Below are positions 44,350-55,442 of a stretch of DNA of 64,000 bases, piece by piece. The DNA is from Nitrosopumilus sp. K4 (GTDB lineage: Archaea; Thermoproteota; Nitrososphaeria; Nitrososphaerales; Nitrosopumilaceae): assembly GCF_018128925.1 (NCBI RefSeq), contig NZ_CP067007.1, positions 1,330,330 to 1,394,329 on the forward strand. Reading direction: 5' to 3'. The first letter of the stretch is position 1. Each line of letters starts with the position of its first letter. A program made the position numbers and the translations under genes. The notes beneath the pieces were generated by a model. The model made no database searches and was not told the DNA's origin. It was given only the letters and a program-made list of their open reading frames with translations.

Positions 44350-45783
44350 CTACATTAATGAAACATCATGAGGTTGACTTTCTGCAAATCCAGCCCTAGA
44401 CATTTTGATAAATTCTGCGTTTTGTTGCATTTGTGAAATTGTATGTGCACCGCAATAGCTAAGACCAGAGCGAACGCCTCCAGTTAGTTGTTTTAGAATA
44501 TCAGTCACTGTTCCTTTGTATGGAACCATTGCCTCTACCCCTTCTGCAACATAATCATTAAGATCATCATCAAGTGATATTGAGCCTGTTTCTTTGGATT
44601 TTCTGCCGATTGAAGCTGCAAGGGAAGCCATTCCTCTATAAACTTTGAATCTTTTACCATTTTTAGTTAAGACTGTACCAGGAGATTCATCTGTTCCTCC
44701 AAGCATGCTTCCAACCATTACAGAAGATGCTCCTGCTGCAAGTGCTTTGGTTGCATCACCAGAGGTTCTTGTGCCACCATCAGAAATTATTGGGATTCCA
44801 TGATCTCTTCCTATTTTGGCACAATCCATTACTGCTGTTAATTGTGGGACACCTGAGCCGGTAATTACTCTAGTAATACAAATAGAACCAGAACCTACAC
44901 CGACTTTTACAGCATCAACTCCTGCTTTGATCAAGTCTTCAGCACCATGAGCCGTAGCAATATTTCCTGCAATCAATTCACAGTCAGGGAATGCTTTTTT
45001 GATATTTTTTACAGTAGCAATTGCATTTTCGCTATGACCATGTGCAATATCAACAACTAATACATCAGCTCCTGCTTCAAGCAACGATTCTGATCTTTCT
45101 AAAAAGTCCCCCTTGACACCTACTGCTGCACCAACTAAAGGCCTTCCTTTGGTATCTTTTGATGCAATAGGATAATCCTCAATATTTGTAATATCCTTGC
45201 TAGTGATTAATCCTTTAACAATTCCAGATTCATCTACAATAGGTAATTTTTCAATTCTATGTTTATGTAAAAGTGATTTTGCATCATCAAGACTTATTCC
45301 AGGTTTTGCAGTAACAACATCTTTTGTCATAACCTCTTTGAGAGATAGTCTTGAGTTTGATTCAAACAGTAGATCTCTATCAGTTACAATTCCAACCAAT
45401 TTCGAATCAGAATTTACAACCAAAAGGCCAGATACTTCCTTATCTTCAGCATAATCTATTGCATCTTGGACTGTTTTATCCTCAGATATAGAATATGGAT
45501 TTTCAATCATCACACTTCCAGATCTCTTAACTTTGAGAACTTCGTTTGCTTGTTCTTGAATAGTCAAGAATCTGTGAATGATTCCAATCCCACCAGCACG
45601 AGCCATGGCTACAGCCATGGCAGATTCGGTAACAGTATCCATATTTGCGCTCACAAATGGAATATTGATTGAGATGTTTCGTGAAAGTTGGGTTTTTAGA
45701 TCGGTTTGTGACCTACTTGTTATATCAGAATATTTGGGTACGAGAAGAACGTCGTCAAAAGTTAATCCCTCTTTGAATTCCAA
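44350..45783 (-). CDS. guaB: IMP dehydrogenase
   Basis: 477 residues. TIM barrel interrupted by two CBS domains (about 95-205, [20 protein letters not shown] and [19 protein letters not shown]). The catalytic Cys loop [15 protein letters not shown] loops and the flap are present. It starts guanine nucleotide synthesis and works with guaA at 48066. Confidence 0.95.
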   Translation of the reverse strand: MEFKEGLTFDDVLLVPKYSDITSRSQTDLKTQLSRNISINIPFVSANMDTVTESAMAVAMARAGGIGIIHRFLTIQEQANEVLKVKRSGSVMIENPYSISEDKTVQDAIDYAEDKEVSGLLVVNSDSKLVGIVTDRDLLFESNSRLSLKEVMTKDVVTAKPGISLDDAKSLLHKHRIEKLPIVDESGIVKGLITSKDITNIEDYPIASKDTKGRPLVGAAVGVKGDFLERSESLLEAGADVLVVDIAHGHSENAIATVKNIKKAFPDCELIAGNIATAHGAEDLIKAGVDAVKVGVGSGSICITRVITGSGVPQLTAVMDCAKIGRDHGIPIISDGGTRTSGDATKALAAGASSVMVGSMLGGTDESPGTVLTKNGKRFKVYRGMASLAASIGRKSKETGSISLDDDLNDYVAEGVEAMVPYKGTVTDILKQLTGGVRSGLSYCGAHTISQMQQNAEFIKMSRAGFAESQPHDVSLM

Positions 45784-45813
45784 TGAAACCTTGTAAAGAA
45801 AGTCAAAGATGGA

Positions 45814-46680
45814 TTATAAGCCTTTGTGTGATCTTGACAACTTTTCAGCAATAGTAATTGCATCTTTTGTTTGAGCAACATTATGTGTTCGAATAATGTC
45901 GGCTCCATTAACAACACACAAGGCCTCTGCTGCAATTGATCCAAACAATCGATCAGGAGGGTTATCTTTGTTCAACAGTTTTCCAATAAAGGATTTGTTA
46001 GAAACAGAGATCAGAATAGAATGTTTTTGTTTGATATTTTTCAGATTTTGAATAATTTGTAGATCCCTTGAAAGCCAATCAGATTTGATCCTTGTAAAAA
46101 ACGGACCTTTACCTGACTTTCTAAAAAAACCAATTGCCGGATCCAAAACTATTCTTGATGAAGAAACATTTGCTTTTTTTGCAAGTTTCAAGCTTTCTGA
46201 AAGAAGTTTTTTTGTTGCAGTAACTTGATTGCCTAAAACAGTTTTAGTACTAAAAGCACATAAGATCAAAGAGACATCGTAATTTGATATGACGTCAACC
46301 ATTTTTGGATCATATTTTAAACCAGATATATCATTAATAATTTCTGTACCGTTATCCAATGCCAATTTAGCAACACTTGATCTGCACGTATCCACAGATA
46401 TGGGAAGATTAGAATAATTTTGAATGTGTTTAATAGCTGATATGATTCTTTTTGATTCAGTTTTTTCAGAAGTTAGAGTTGAAAGATATGGGGCTGTTGA
46501 CATCCCACCTACATCAATAAAATCTGCTCCGTCAGATTCCATTTTTTTGATGGTGTCTCTAATAGTTTTTTTTGTGGTCTTTACAGATTTTTTAAAAAAG
46601 GACTCAGGACTTGTGTTTAGTATGCCCATTATACGTACTGGATTCTTTCCACCCACATCTACGCTTGATAGTCTATTCAC
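45814..46680 (-). CDS. folP: Dihydropteroate synthase-like protein
   Basis: About 288 residues from GTG 46680 (MNRLSSVDVGG); a TTG at 46704 would add eight. GILNTSPESFF, DVGGMSTAP, ISVDTCRSS and DPAIGFFRKSGKGP follow the FolP order. It joins a pterin to an aminobenzoyl group in folate-type cofactor synthesis. It diverges from the pterin-activating gene mptE. Confidence 0.82.
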   Translation of the reverse strand: MNRLSSVDVGGKNPVRIMGILNTSPESFFKKSVKTTKKTIRDTIKKMESDGADFIDVGGMSTAPYLSTLTSEKTESKRIISAIKHIQNYSNLPISVDTCRSSVAKLALDNGTEIINDISGLKYDPKMVDVISNYDVSLILCAFSTKTVLGNQVTATKKLLSESLKLAKKANVSSSRIVLDPAIGFFRKSGKGPFFTRIKSDWLSRDLQIIQNLKNIKQKHSILISVSNKSFIGKLLNKDNPPDRLFGSIAAEALCVVNGADIIRTHNVAQTKDAITIAEKLSRSHKGL

Positions 46681-46714
46681 ATGATTTATCAAAAACCATA
46701 CCAATTTGAGTCAT

Positions 46715-47452
46715 ATGATAATCTCAGGGTGGAGTTTACAATACTCCAAAATTCTAAAAGAATTCAATTACGATAAAAAACAGGATTTTGAATCATCAGT
46801 GATTTTAGATTCTATTATTGAAAAATCAGCAATAGAAGAAAGAATCAGAGGAATGATTAATTCAAAGACAGTTTTCGTAATAGGGGCAGGGCCATCATTG
46901 AAAAATGCAATTCCATTTTTAAAAAAATTCAAAAAAAATACAAAAATTGTTGCCGATAGTGCATTAAAACCACTCTTGGAAAAGGGAATCAAGCCAGATA
47001 TTGTCATAACTGATCTTGATGGAGATGAGAAATCATTAAAGCAAGTAGGAAAGACAAATACGATTTTAGTGGTTCATGCTCATGGTGATAACATACCTAA
47101 ATTGCATCTTGCTGAAAATTTTAAAAATTGCATTGGAACAACACAGGCAAAAGAAGTTGGAAAGATAAAGAATTTTGGAGGTTTTACTGATGGGGACAGA
47201 GGGGTTTTCCTTGCAAATTATTTTAATGCAAAAAAAATTATTTTGTGTGGTATGGATTTTGGGAATAAAATTGGAAAATTTTCAAATACAAAAAAGTTTG
47301 AAAGAAAAACCAAGATAAAAAAACTTTACAAAGCAAAATCTCTTTTAGAGTGGCTTGCTAAAAAATCACAATCAGAATTATTTACAACATCAAGTCCAAT
47401 TGCAGGTTTTAAAAAAGTAAAATTCAGAGAATTAGATATCATAATTACCTAG
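46715..47452 (+). CDS. mptE: 6-Hydroxymethyl-7,8-dihydropterin pyrophosphokinase MptE (DUF115)
   Basis: About 245 residues from ATG 46715 (MIISGWSLQYSK); a TTG at 46706 is possible. VIGAGPSLKNAIPFL, ADSALKPLLEKGIKPDIVITDLDGD and GGFTDGDRGVFLA are the DUF115/MptE core. It activates the pterin that the divergent FolP-like enzyme uses. The start-to-start gap is about 35 bp. Confidence 0.85.
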   Translation: MIISGWSLQYSKILKEFNYDKKQDFESSVILDSIIEKSAIEERIRGMINSKTVFVIGAGPSLKNAIPFLKKFKKNTKIVADSALKPLLEKGIKPDIVITDLDGDEKSLKQVGKTNTILVVHAHGDNIPKLHLAENFKNCIGTTQAKEVGKIKNFGGFTDGDRGVFLANYFNAKKIILCGMDFGNKIGKFSNTKKFERKTKIKKLYKAKSLLEWLAKKSQSELFTTSSPIAGFKKVKFRELDIIIT

Positions 47453-47488
47453 AATGCATTTAATACCCATATCTACATCATAGAAATT

Positions 47489-48061
47489 ATGAAGTTCTCA
47501 GAAGAACAGATCAAGGACATAGTTGCTTTAAAAGAAGATTTGATCGGTCAAATTGATAAGCATCAAGATGCCATAGAAAAACTCGAAAAGAATTTGCAAG
47601 TTTTAGATTTGGTTCTCAAAGAATCTAGTTTTACAAAGGCATCTGATTTAGCAAAAAAAATACCAGTAAAAGAGGAGTTACCACCAACTGAGAAAAAACC
47701 TGTTGAAAAAACTATTCCAATAAAACGAGGTAGTAATGGTGAGGTAATTGCAAATGCGTATGTTACACCAGAACAGGTATCAATTGTACTTGACGAAAAA
47801 ATGGGAATTACTGATGACACTCCACCATTCAAATCATTTTTCATCGATAGAATAATTGGAGAAATGAAACGAAAAGATTCAGCTGATGCAGATAATGGAA
47901 AAATCCAAAAAGAATCAATTATTGATTACATCATTAACAAAAATGGCTCAGATATTAGAGAAATCATAATCAGAAATTATAGACAAAAAGAAAGAGTAAA
48001 TGAAATAATTAACACTGCAGGGTGGTCATTAACACGCATGCTTGAAAATATCAAGAAGTGA
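47489..48061 (+). CDS. Conserved archaeal protein of unknown function
   Basis: 190 residues. The N-terminus is a coiled coil (IKDIVALKEDLIGQIDKHQD), a Lys/Pro-rich linker follows, and the C-terminal half is helical. No family known to me. It lies directly before guaA, whose ATG falls 4 nt after its stop, so they are probably cotranscribed. Confidence 0.6.
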   Translation: MKFSEEQIKDIVALKEDLIGQIDKHQDAIEKLEKNLQVLDLVLKESSFTKASDLAKKIPVKEELPPTEKKPVEKTIPIKRGSNGEVIANAYVTPEQVSIVLDEKMGITDDTPPFKSFFIDRIIGEMKRKDSADADNGKIQKESIIDYIINKNGSDIREIIIRNYRQKERVNEIINTAGWSLTRMLENIKK

Positions 48062-48065
48062 TCAA

Positions 48066-49589
48066 ATGGACAAGATAGTTGTTTTAGATTTTGGTTCACA
48101 GTACAGTCATTTGATTTGTAGACGTATTAGAGAATTTTCTGTATATGCAGAATTAGTACCATATGATATCAGTTATGAAGAACTGCAAAAACACAATCCA
48201 AAGGGGATTATTTTTTCTGGAGGTCCATCAAGTGTATACAATGATGATGCTCCAATTCCAGAGAATAAAATTTTTGAAATGAATTTGCCATTGTTAGGAA
48301 TTTGCTATGGTCATCAACTAATTGTAAACAAGTTTGGAGGAAAAGTGAAAAGAGCAAACAAGGAATATGGTTCATCATTACTAACAATTGACAATGACAA
48401 AGATTTGTTAAGTGGAGTTGGAGAATCAGTAAGAGCTTGGATGAGTCATGGAGATGAAGCAGAGCAGATTCCTGAAGGATTCAAAGTTATAGGCCATACT
48501 GAAAGTGCAAAAGCAGCTGCAATTGCATCAGAAAACAGATCAATTTACGGAATACAATTTCATCCAGAAGTAGTTCATACTGAACAAGGAACAGAAATTC
48601 TGAAAAATTTTGTATTAAAGGTATGTAGGGCAAAGCAAGATTGGACAATGGAGGGATTTATCGAGTCAGAAGTTGAGAGACTCTCAAAAATAGAAGGAAG
48701 TGTTTTGTGTGGAGTTAGTGGTGGAATAGACTCAACAGTAGCAGCATTATTAATTCATAAAGCAATTGGTGATAGACTAAAGTGTGTTTTTGTAAATAAC
48801 GGCCTCTTACGATTAAATGAAGAAGTAGAAATTGAAGAGATGTTTAAAGAAAATTTCAAAGTCAATTTTACTTCAATTGATGCATCAGAGAAATTTTTAG
48901 ACAAGTTAAAAGGAGTAGGTGATCCTGAGAGAAAAAGAATGGTTGTAGGTGAAGAGTTTATTCATGTGTTTACTGAGTTTGCAGAAAAAAATGGACCTTT
49001 CAAATGGCTTGCCCAAGGAACCTTGTATCCAGATGTAATTGAAAGCGGGGTATCTAAAGGCCCAGCTGCTGTGATAAAATCACATCATAATGTAGGAGGA
49101 TTACCAGATTGGCTTGATTTAGAAATTTTAGAACCACTAAGGGAATTATACAAAGATGAAGTCAGAAAGATTGCAAAAATTTTAGGAGTTCCTCAGAAAC
49201 TATTCATGAGACACCCATTCCCAGGACCAGGATTAGCTGTTAGAATAATCGGAGAGATAACACCTACCAAATTACACATTGCAAAAGTAGCAAGTAAAAT
49301 TGTTGAAGATGAATTGATGGCAGCAGATCTCTATGGAAAAGTTTGGCAAGCATATGCAGCAGTTGGAGACGACAGAGCAGTAGGCGTCGTTGGGGATGAA
49401 AGAAAATACGGAAACATTGTAATGATTAGAGTGGTTGATTCTATTGATGCAATGACAGCTGATTGGACAAGATTACCTCACGGACTATTAGAAAAAATGA
49501 GTAACAGGATAACAAATGAAATCGAAGATGTAACATGGGTCACATATACAATATCAAGTAAGCCTCCTGCAACAATAGAGCCACAGTAG
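48066..49589 (+). CDS. guaA: GMP synthase (glutamine-hydrolysing), two-domain
   Basis: About 507 residues from ATG 48066 (MDKIVVLDFGSQYS); the open frame reaches back to 48042. GATase class I (GICYGHQLIV, FHPEVVHTEQG) is fused to an ATP-pyrophosphatase (GVSGGIDSTVAALL) and dimerisation domain. Many archaea split these; here they are one chain. It makes GMP from XMP. Confidence 0.95.
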   Translation: MDKIVVLDFGSQYSHLICRRIREFSVYAELVPYDISYEELQKHNPKGIIFSGGPSSVYNDDAPIPENKIFEMNLPLLGICYGHQLIVNKFGGKVKRANKEYGSSLLTIDNDKDLLSGVGESVRAWMSHGDEAEQIPEGFKVIGHTESAKAAAIASENRSIYGIQFHPEVVHTEQGTEILKNFVLKVCRAKQDWTMEGFIESEVERLSKIEGSVLCGVSGGIDSTVAALLIHKAIGDRLKCVFVNNGLLRLNEEVEIEEMFKENFKVNFTSIDASEKFLDKLKGVGDPERKRMVVGEEFIHVFTEFAEKNGPFKWLAQGTLYPDVIESGVSKGPAAVIKSHHNVGGLPDWLDLEILEPLRELYKDEVRKIAKILGVPQKLFMRHPFPGPGLAVRIIGEITPTKLHIAKVASKIVEDELMAADLYGKVWQAYAAVGDDRAVGVVGDERKYGNIVMIRVVDSIDAMTADWTRLPHGLLEKMSNRITNEIEDVTWVTYTISSKPPATIEPQ

Positions 49590-49596
49590 TGATAAA

Positions 49597-49953
49597 ATGA
49601 ATTACGAAAAAATCTGCCAAGTTATTTTGGATGTTGACAAATCAATTCGATATGTTGGCGTTTATGATTATGGCGAATTATATGATAAAACACGAAAAGG
49701 TTTGAAAAGCTATCTAACAAAGGAAGAAACAGAGACATCATTATCTCAAGCAGTATACAGATGGTCTACTAGAAAGAAGACGACAGAAAAAATTGGAAAA
49801 CCAGTTTATGCAATGGCAAAATATGAAAAAATTTACAGAATAACAATTCCTATTGGAGGGGCAGGATTGATTCTAATAAGTACCGAACTTGATGCAAATA
49901 TCAATGAAATCACAGACAAGATTTTAGAAATTATTCCCAAATTTGGTGTTTAA
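49597..49953 (+). CDS. DUF6659-type small protein
   Basis: 118 residues. An a/b roadblock-like layout (ILDVDKSIRYVGVYDYGELY, then IPIGGAGLILIST) is common in ammonia-oxidising archaea. No function known. It follows guaA by 7 bp and may share its transcript. Confidence 0.6.
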   Translation: MNYEKICQVILDVDKSIRYVGVYDYGELYDKTRKGLKSYLTKEETETSLSQAVYRWSTRKKTTEKIGKPVYAMAKYEKIYRITIPIGGAGLILISTELDANINEITDKILEIIPKFGV

Positions 49954-49989
49954 AAAACTCCTTTAATACATTAATCGCCTAAATAATTC

Positions 49990-50457
49990 ATGGTAAAAAT
50001 CCCAGATGAAATAAAAGAATTCATAGAAACTCAGGGAATTTTTGCAGTAGGTACCATAGGAGGTAATAACATGCCTAACGTATCGCCTAGAATATTTTTT
50101 AAAATTGAAGAAGATGTTGTTTACTGGCTAGACTTTTTCAAGCATAAATCGTTCAAAAACATGCAAGCAAATCCATGGGTGACTATTTCTGTTTTTAACA
50201 AGGACGATTTGAAAGGATTCCAATTTAGGGGAAAAATATCATTCATAACAGATGAGCCAACAAAATCACAAATAAAAAATTTCATTATCAAAAAAACACT
50301 CAAACAAAATTCATCAGAAAAGGTAAAAAAAATCAGTCAAAAAGAAGCACAAGTAATACAGTTTGAACCAAAAGTATGTTATTCATTAAATCCTGAAGAA
50401 TATACAGACATGTGTATTGGTTCAGATATAGATTCTACACAACTTTTTCAAAAGTAA
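49990..50457 (+). CDS. FMN-binding split-barrel (PPOX-type) protein
   Basis: 155 residues, with GTIGGNNMPNVSPRIFF, DFFKHKSFKNMQANPWVTISVF and FQFRGKISFI, the strands of the pyridoxamine-phosphate-oxidase-like split barrel. It probably binds FMN or F420. Substrate unknown. Confidence 0.8.
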   Translation: MVKIPDEIKEFIETQGIFAVGTIGGNNMPNVSPRIFFKIEEDVVYWLDFFKHKSFKNMQANPWVTISVFNKDDLKGFQFRGKISFITDEPTKSQIKNFIIKKTLKQNSSEKVKKISQKEAQVIQFEPKVCYSLNPEEYTDMCIGSDIDSTQLFQK

Positions 50458-50490
50458 TCTAATAAATATTCTGAAAATTTTTCATTAAAC

Positions 50491-50751
50491 ATGGATTTTC
50501 ATGTATTTGACACATATGTCAAGGCAAAAGACGGTCATACAATGCATTTCGATGTGATAACTGACAAGAAAGAAACAGAGAAAGCAATTTCCTATGCAAG
50601 AGAATGGTTGAAAAATATTGGAGAAGAGAATGTAATGGTAACTGCTGAGGAATGTAAATTTTGCCATACTCAATCAGTTCCAGACGATATGGAAATTGAA
50701 ATAATGACAAATGGTTATTTTATAGCAAAGATGGAAGGTTGTCCAGAATAA
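50491..50751 (+). CDS. DUF2024 family protein
   Basis: 86 residues. DFHVFDTYVKAKDGHTMHFD is the DUF2024 opening, and CKFCHTQ is its likely metal-binding motif. Function unknown. Its stop lies against the converging ROK gene. Confidence 0.75.
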   Translation: MDFHVFDTYVKAKDGHTMHFDVITDKKETEKAISYAREWLKNIGEENVMVTAEECKFCHTQSVPDDMEIEIMTNGYFIAKMEGCPE

Positions 50752-51621
50752 CTATCCTAATAATGCAGCACCAAAAACACCTGCAGAGTCACCAAGAGTG
50801 TTTTTAAGAATAGGTGTTTCAACCAGATCTGAAAAAACTTTTTCATAAACAGAATTTTTTCCATCAGTATACAGAAAATCGATGTTAGATAATCCACCAC
50901 CAATAACAATAGCATCAGGATCTAAAATATCAATGACGTTTGCTAAGCCATACCCAAAATTTTCAAGAAGTTCATTTTTCCATGAATTAAGAAGTGATTT
51001 ATCTGGAGATTGAAGAATTTCAGGCACAGTTTGATCTTTTTTTGACATTTCTAGCCATCGTTTTTCCAAGGCGGGGCCACTGATGTATGTCTCAACACAC
51101 CCTTTCTTTCCACAATAACACATATTCCCATTATGATATAGTGTATGATGTCCCCATTCACCGGCAATATTTGTTCTTCCTTGATGCAGTTTTCCATTGA
51201 TAACTATTCCACCACCAACGCCAGTTCCCATGATAACTCCAAATACAACTTCAAATTCTTTTACAGCACCCAACATAGATTCTGCCTGAGTAAAGCAGTT
51301 TGCGTCATTTTCAATTAATATTTTTTTATCAAAAAATTTTTGAAGATCTTCTTTAAATGATTTCCCAATAAGACATTGAGTATTACTGTTTTTTATCAAT
51401 CCAGTTTTTTTGGATATTGCACCAGGAGTGCAAACACCTAAAGAAAAATCATCAATGTCATTTGAGAGTTCATTGACAAGGGATTTAATTGAATTTAAAA
51501 TCTCTTGATAATTGTTTTTTGGAGTTGGAATTCTTTTTCTTTGTATAACATTTAGAACTTCATCAAGTAAAATACCTTCAATTTTAGTTCCACCAAGATC
51601 TATGCCAATTTTATGCAACAA
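50752..51621 (-). CDS. ROK-family sugar kinase
   Basis: 289 residues from a TTG start. GIDLGGTKIEG is the ATP phosphate site, GTGVGGGIVING and GEWGHHTL are the sugar site, and CYCGKKGCVE the ROK zinc motif. It phosphorylates a hexose, probably glucose or N-acetylmannosamine. It ends 30 bp after the thermosome stop region, on the same strand. Confidence 0.85.
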   Translation of the reverse strand: MLHKIGIDLGGTKIEGILLDEVLNVIQRKRIPTPKNNYQEILNSIKSLVNELSNDIDDFSLGVCTPGAISKKTGLIKNSNTQCLIGKSFKEDLQKFFDKKILIENDANCFTQAESMLGAVKEFEVVFGVIMGTGVGGGIVINGKLHQGRTNIAGEWGHHTLYHNGNMCYCGKKGCVETYISGPALEKRWLEMSKKDQTVPEILQSPDKSLLNSWKNELLENFGYGLANVIDILDPDAIVIGGGLSNIDFLYTDGKNSVYEKVFSDLVETPILKNTLGDSAGVFGAALLG

Positions 51622-51650
51622 TAGTGAGGAGGTGTTGTATCTTATGAGAT

Positions 51651-53282
51651 TTATCCCATTGGAGGCATTCCGCCGCCACCGCCGCCACCTGGGCCACCAG
51701 ACACGGCAATAACATCATCAATTCTTAGGATCATGCATGCAGCTTCTGTTGCAGATTTGATGATTTGTTCTTTAACTACAATTGGTTCTACAACATCAAT
51801 TGCCAACATGTCTGCAATCTTTGTATTTCTAGCATCAATTCCAGTCCATTTTCTTCCTTGATTTTGTTTTGCTCTAAGATTTGCCATGGTGTCGATTGGA
51901 TCCATGCCAGCATTTTCTGCAATTGTTAATGGAATTGTTTCTAATGCTTCAGCATATTTTTTAATTGCTAGTTGTTCTCTCCCATCAAAGCTGTCTGCCC
52001 AATCTTTTAGTTGTGATGCAGCATACGATTCTGGTGCGCCACCGCCTGCAACAATTTCAGGTTTTTCAATAACATCTTTGACAACCATAAGTGAGTCATG
52101 AATTGAGCGGTCTACCTCATCAATTACTCTTTGTGAGCCACCTCTGATTAGCAAAGTAACAGATTGTGGGTGCTTGCATCCCTCAATGAATACCCATTTG
52201 TCAGATTCTACTTTCTTTTGATGAACTAAATCAGCAATACCCAAGTCTTTTTCAGACAAGTCATCTAGATTAGAGATCACTCTACCGCCAGTTGCTTTAC
52301 CTAGTTTTATCATATCACTTTCTTTGACACGACGTACTGCAAGAATGCCATGTTTTGCAAGATAGTGTTGTGCAATATCATCAATGCCTTTTTGACAAAT
52401 CAAGACATTTACTCCAATATCATGTAGTTTGTCTACCATAGTTTTGAGCATTCTATTTTCTTCTTCTAAAAACATCTGCATTTGTGTAGGATCAGTAATT
52501 CTAATTTCAGAACTCATTTCAGTTTTTTCAATTTCTAATGCAGAGTTCAGCAACGCAATCTTTGCCTTTTCAATTCTGGTTGGCATTCCACTGTGAACAA
52601 TTTCCTTGTCAAGTACAATTCCTTTTACAATTTGTGTATCCTGAATTGAACCGCCAGACTTCTTTTCTACTTTGATATTTTCAAGATCCACAGAATAAGT
52701 TTCACCTTTTTTGGTTGCAACTTTTAGAATTGCATCAACTACAACTCTAGACAAAACATCGCTATCTTCAGAGATTAGTTTTGACTGCATGCTAGTTACT
52801 GCAATTTTTAGTAGTGATTCACGATCATCTGGTTTAATCTTCTTTGATAATTCTGAATAGATTTCCAAGGCTTTTTCAGCAGCTGCTTGATATCCTTCTA
52901 TTATTACTGAAGAATGAACATCTTTTTTGAGCAATTCTTCTGCTTTTGCCAAGAGGGCTCCACCAAAAACAACAGATGAAGTGGTTCCATCACCAACTTC
53001 ATTATCTACTGTTTTAGAAATTTCTACCATCATTTTTGCTGCAGGATGCTGAACATCAATTTCTTTTAGAATAGTAGCACCATCATTTGTAATAGTAACA
53101 TCACCCAATGAATCAACCAACATTTTATCTAGACCTCTTGGGCCAAGACTGCTTCTAACCAATTCTGCCACTAATTTTGCTGCAGCGATGTTATTTTGTT
53201 GAGCGTCTTTGCCTTTTTGCTGTAATGCACTTTCTTTTAGTACTAATACAGGTCCATTTGGTCCTTGTTGAATTGATGCCAT
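51651..53282 (-). CDS. thsA: Thermosome (group II chaperonin) subunit
   Basis: 543 residues. [29 protein letters not shown] and the ATPase GGGAPE are chaperonin hallmarks. The C-terminus is a [12 protein letters not shown] tail that points into the cavity. It folds proteins in an eight- or nine-fold ring. No co-chaperonin gene in the window. Confidence 0.95.
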   Translation of the reverse strand: MASIQQGPNGPVLVLKESALQQKGKDAQQNNIAAAKLVAELVRSSLGPRGLDKMLVDSLGDVTITNDGATILKEIDVQHPAAKMMVEISKTVDNEVGDGTTSSVVFGGALLAKAEELLKKDVHSSVIIEGYQAAAEKALEIYSELSKKIKPDDRESLLKIAVTSMQSKLISEDSDVLSRVVVDAILKVATKKGETYSVDLENIKVEKKSGGSIQDTQIVKGIVLDKEIVHSGMPTRIEKAKIALLNSALEIEKTEMSSEIRITDPTQMQMFLEEENRMLKTMVDKLHDIGVNVLICQKGIDDIAQHYLAKHGILAVRRVKESDMIKLGKATGGRVISNLDDLSEKDLGIADLVHQKKVESDKWVFIEGCKHPQSVTLLIRGGSQRVIDEVDRSIHDSLMVVKDVIEKPEIVAGGGAPESYAASQLKDWADSFDGREQLAIKKYAEALETIPLTIAENAGMDPIDTMANLRAKQNQGRKWTGIDARNTKIADMLAIDVVEPIVVKEQIIKSATEAACMILRIDDVIAVSGGPGGGGGGGMPPMG

Positions 53283-53326
53283 TTAGATTCAGATTCAATC
53301 CCCTGAATGCCCCTTTTTAACATTAC

Positions 53327-55090
53327 TTACTTGATCGGATTGATATAGGTCCTATTTTTGACATCAACAATTCCACCTGAAAGAATTCTAACTGAAGGAA
53401 GTGCCAAAAAAGGCAAGAATAACGGTATCAGATGAGGACGAGAAAATTTACATCCTGAGGTTACAATTGTGTCATTAATTTTTTTAAAGTTTGAAGAAAC
53501 TTTTTCAAATGAATCTGTAGAAATGATTCCTGCCAATTGCAAAGGTAAAGAGGCTAAAACTTTTCCAGATTTTACCACTGCAAGTCCACCTTGATTTTTT
53601 ACTAGTAAATTTGATGCAATTGACATATCTGTCTCATTTGAACCAATTACTATCAAATCATTCTCATGAAAGCTCCATGTGGATGCAAATGCGCCAATGT
53701 CAGCACCAAAATTTTCAAGAAATCCTATGGAATGTTTTTTTGTCCCATAGATTCTATCAAACGCAGCTACTTTCCAGACATCATTTTCACTAGATGCTAA
53801 AACATTACTATTTTCAGATTTTAGTTTGGCCTCACCTAATTTTGTGATTATTTCGGTTTGCATATGTATTGTATTGACATCTACATGATCTTTTTTTGTC
53901 TTAACTTCAAAGTCAGTAGGCGAGAATTTCTTTAGTTTGACTGTATTTCTAATCCAAGAAGAAATAAATTTCCTCTTGATACTAGTTACAATTTTGCCGT
54001 TAGACACAACCAGTTTTCCTCCTACAAAGACTTTGGACGGTTTTATTGTTTTCAAATTATCAAAAATTAGAATATCGGCTAGTTTTCCAGGAGCAATTCC
54101 CCCTAGATCTTTATTCATGTTATAATAATCAAAACAATTTTTTGATGCCATAGTAATTGCATCAATTGGTTTTAGACCATTTTTGATAGATTCTCGTACA
54201 CAATGATCAATATGACCATATTTTGTGATGTCAATAGGATCTAAACCATCAGAACAAAACATTAGTTGGTTAGTGTAAGTTCCATGCGAAATGACACGTT
54301 GAATTATGTCTTTTAAATCACGTCGAATTGAGCCTTCCCTAATCATTACAGACATGCCTAATCGTAGTCGTTCTAGCACTTGATCAAAGTTGATTGGTTC
54401 ATGACAAGAAAGAATCCCTGATGACACATATGCATTTAATTTTTTTTCACTTGCTCCAGCAGTATGACCATTTATGATACAGTCGGATTCTAGCATGGAT
54501 GATAATGATTTCATAGTTTTTGGATCACGAAGTGTAACTTTTGTCCATGAAAAAACTTCGCCCATGCCAAGTACATGAGGATGTTTTACAGAATTTTTTT
54601 GCTCAGATAATGTCATTGTTTTACTGTTGCTAAATTTACCATCTACAGGCAAACCACCAGGCACTACTTGAAAAATCCTAATTGGCAAGTCTTCACCTAG
54701 TTTCAAAAATTCTTGGAATCCTTTGTTTCCAGATACACTCACTATATCAATTGGATCTGAAAAAAGTGAAGTTACACCACACAGAAGAGATTTTTTTGCA
54801 AGTTCGGATGGTAAAACAAACTGATCAATATGGACATGAGGATCTGCAAATCCAGGACTGACAAATTTTTCCTTTACATCAATTATTGCAGTTTTTGGTC
54901 CTATTGTATGACTTGCGTCAGGACCAACGTATGCAATCCTATCTTTAATAATTGAGATCTGTATTTTTGGAATTATCTCTCTTGTGTAAACTGAAAGCAA
55001 TGAACAGTTTTTCAATACAAGATCGGCTTTTTTGTCTCCCATTGCAACGGAATTTAATGAAGAAATCGAATCAGATAGGCTTGAAGTCAC
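53327..55090 (-). CDS. ade: Adenine deaminase
   Basis: 587 residues. Amidohydrolase fold with the metal motif DPHVHIDQFVLP and the late MFCSDGLDPIDITKYGHIDH, then the adenine-deaminase C-terminal domain. It converts adenine to hypoxanthine in purine salvage. It diverges from rpl44e. The length fits the family. Confidence 0.92.
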   Translation of the reverse strand: MTSSLSDSISSLNSVAMGDKKADLVLKNCSLLSVYTREIIPKIQISIIKDRIAYVGPDASHTIGPKTAIIDVKEKFVSPGFADPHVHIDQFVLPSELAKKSLLCGVTSLFSDPIDIVSVSGNKGFQEFLKLGEDLPIRIFQVVPGGLPVDGKFSNSKTMTLSEQKNSVKHPHVLGMGEVFSWTKVTLRDPKTMKSLSSMLESDCIINGHTAGASEKKLNAYVSSGILSCHEPINFDQVLERLRLGMSVMIREGSIRRDLKDIIQRVISHGTYTNQLMFCSDGLDPIDITKYGHIDHCVRESIKNGLKPIDAITMASKNCFDYYNMNKDLGGIAPGKLADILIFDNLKTIKPSKVFVGGKLVVSNGKIVTSIKRKFISSWIRNTVKLKKFSPTDFEVKTKKDHVDVNTIHMQTEIITKLGEAKLKSENSNVLASSENDVWKVAAFDRIYGTKKHSIGFLENFGADIGAFASTWSFHENDLIVIGSNETDMSIASNLLVKNQGGLAVVKSGKVLASLPLQLAGIISTDSFEKVSSNFKKINDTIVTSGCKFSRPHLIPLFLPFLALPSVRILSGGIVDVKNRTYINPIK

Positions 55091-55160
55091 GCACCATAGT
55101 TGTATTTTGAGCCTATTATAGATTCAATGCTTAAATTACCGTTGAAGTGGTTTTTTTGAT

Positions 55161-55442
55161 ATGAACATACCCAAGACCATCAGAAAGTATTGTGCAAAAT
55201 GCAAAACACATACTGATCAAAAGGTCTCAATCTACAAGGCTGGTAAAAGACGAGGTTCTGCAAGAGGAGAACGCAGACATGCTGAACGAAAACAAGGGTA
55301 TGGGGGACAAAAATTCCCAAAACTAGCAAAGCCAGCAAAAGTAACAAAGAAGGTTACTCCGATCATGACCTGTACGGTATGTAAAAAGAAATACAACAAG
55401 CCAGGCATCAGAATTAAGAAATTTGAGTTGGTGGCAGCATGA
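55161..55442 (+). CDS. rpl44e: Ribosomal protein L44e
   Basis: 93 residues with YCAKCKTHTDQKVS and a second CTVCKKKY pair, the L44e zinc ribbon, and a very basic body. Large-subunit protein near the E site. Its stop overlaps the rps27e ATG by 4 nt. Confidence 0.97.
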   Translation: MNIPKTIRKYCAKCKTHTDQKVSIYKAGKRRGSARGERRHAERKQGYGGQKFPKLAKPAKVTKKVTPIMTCTVCKKKYNKPGIRIKKFELVAA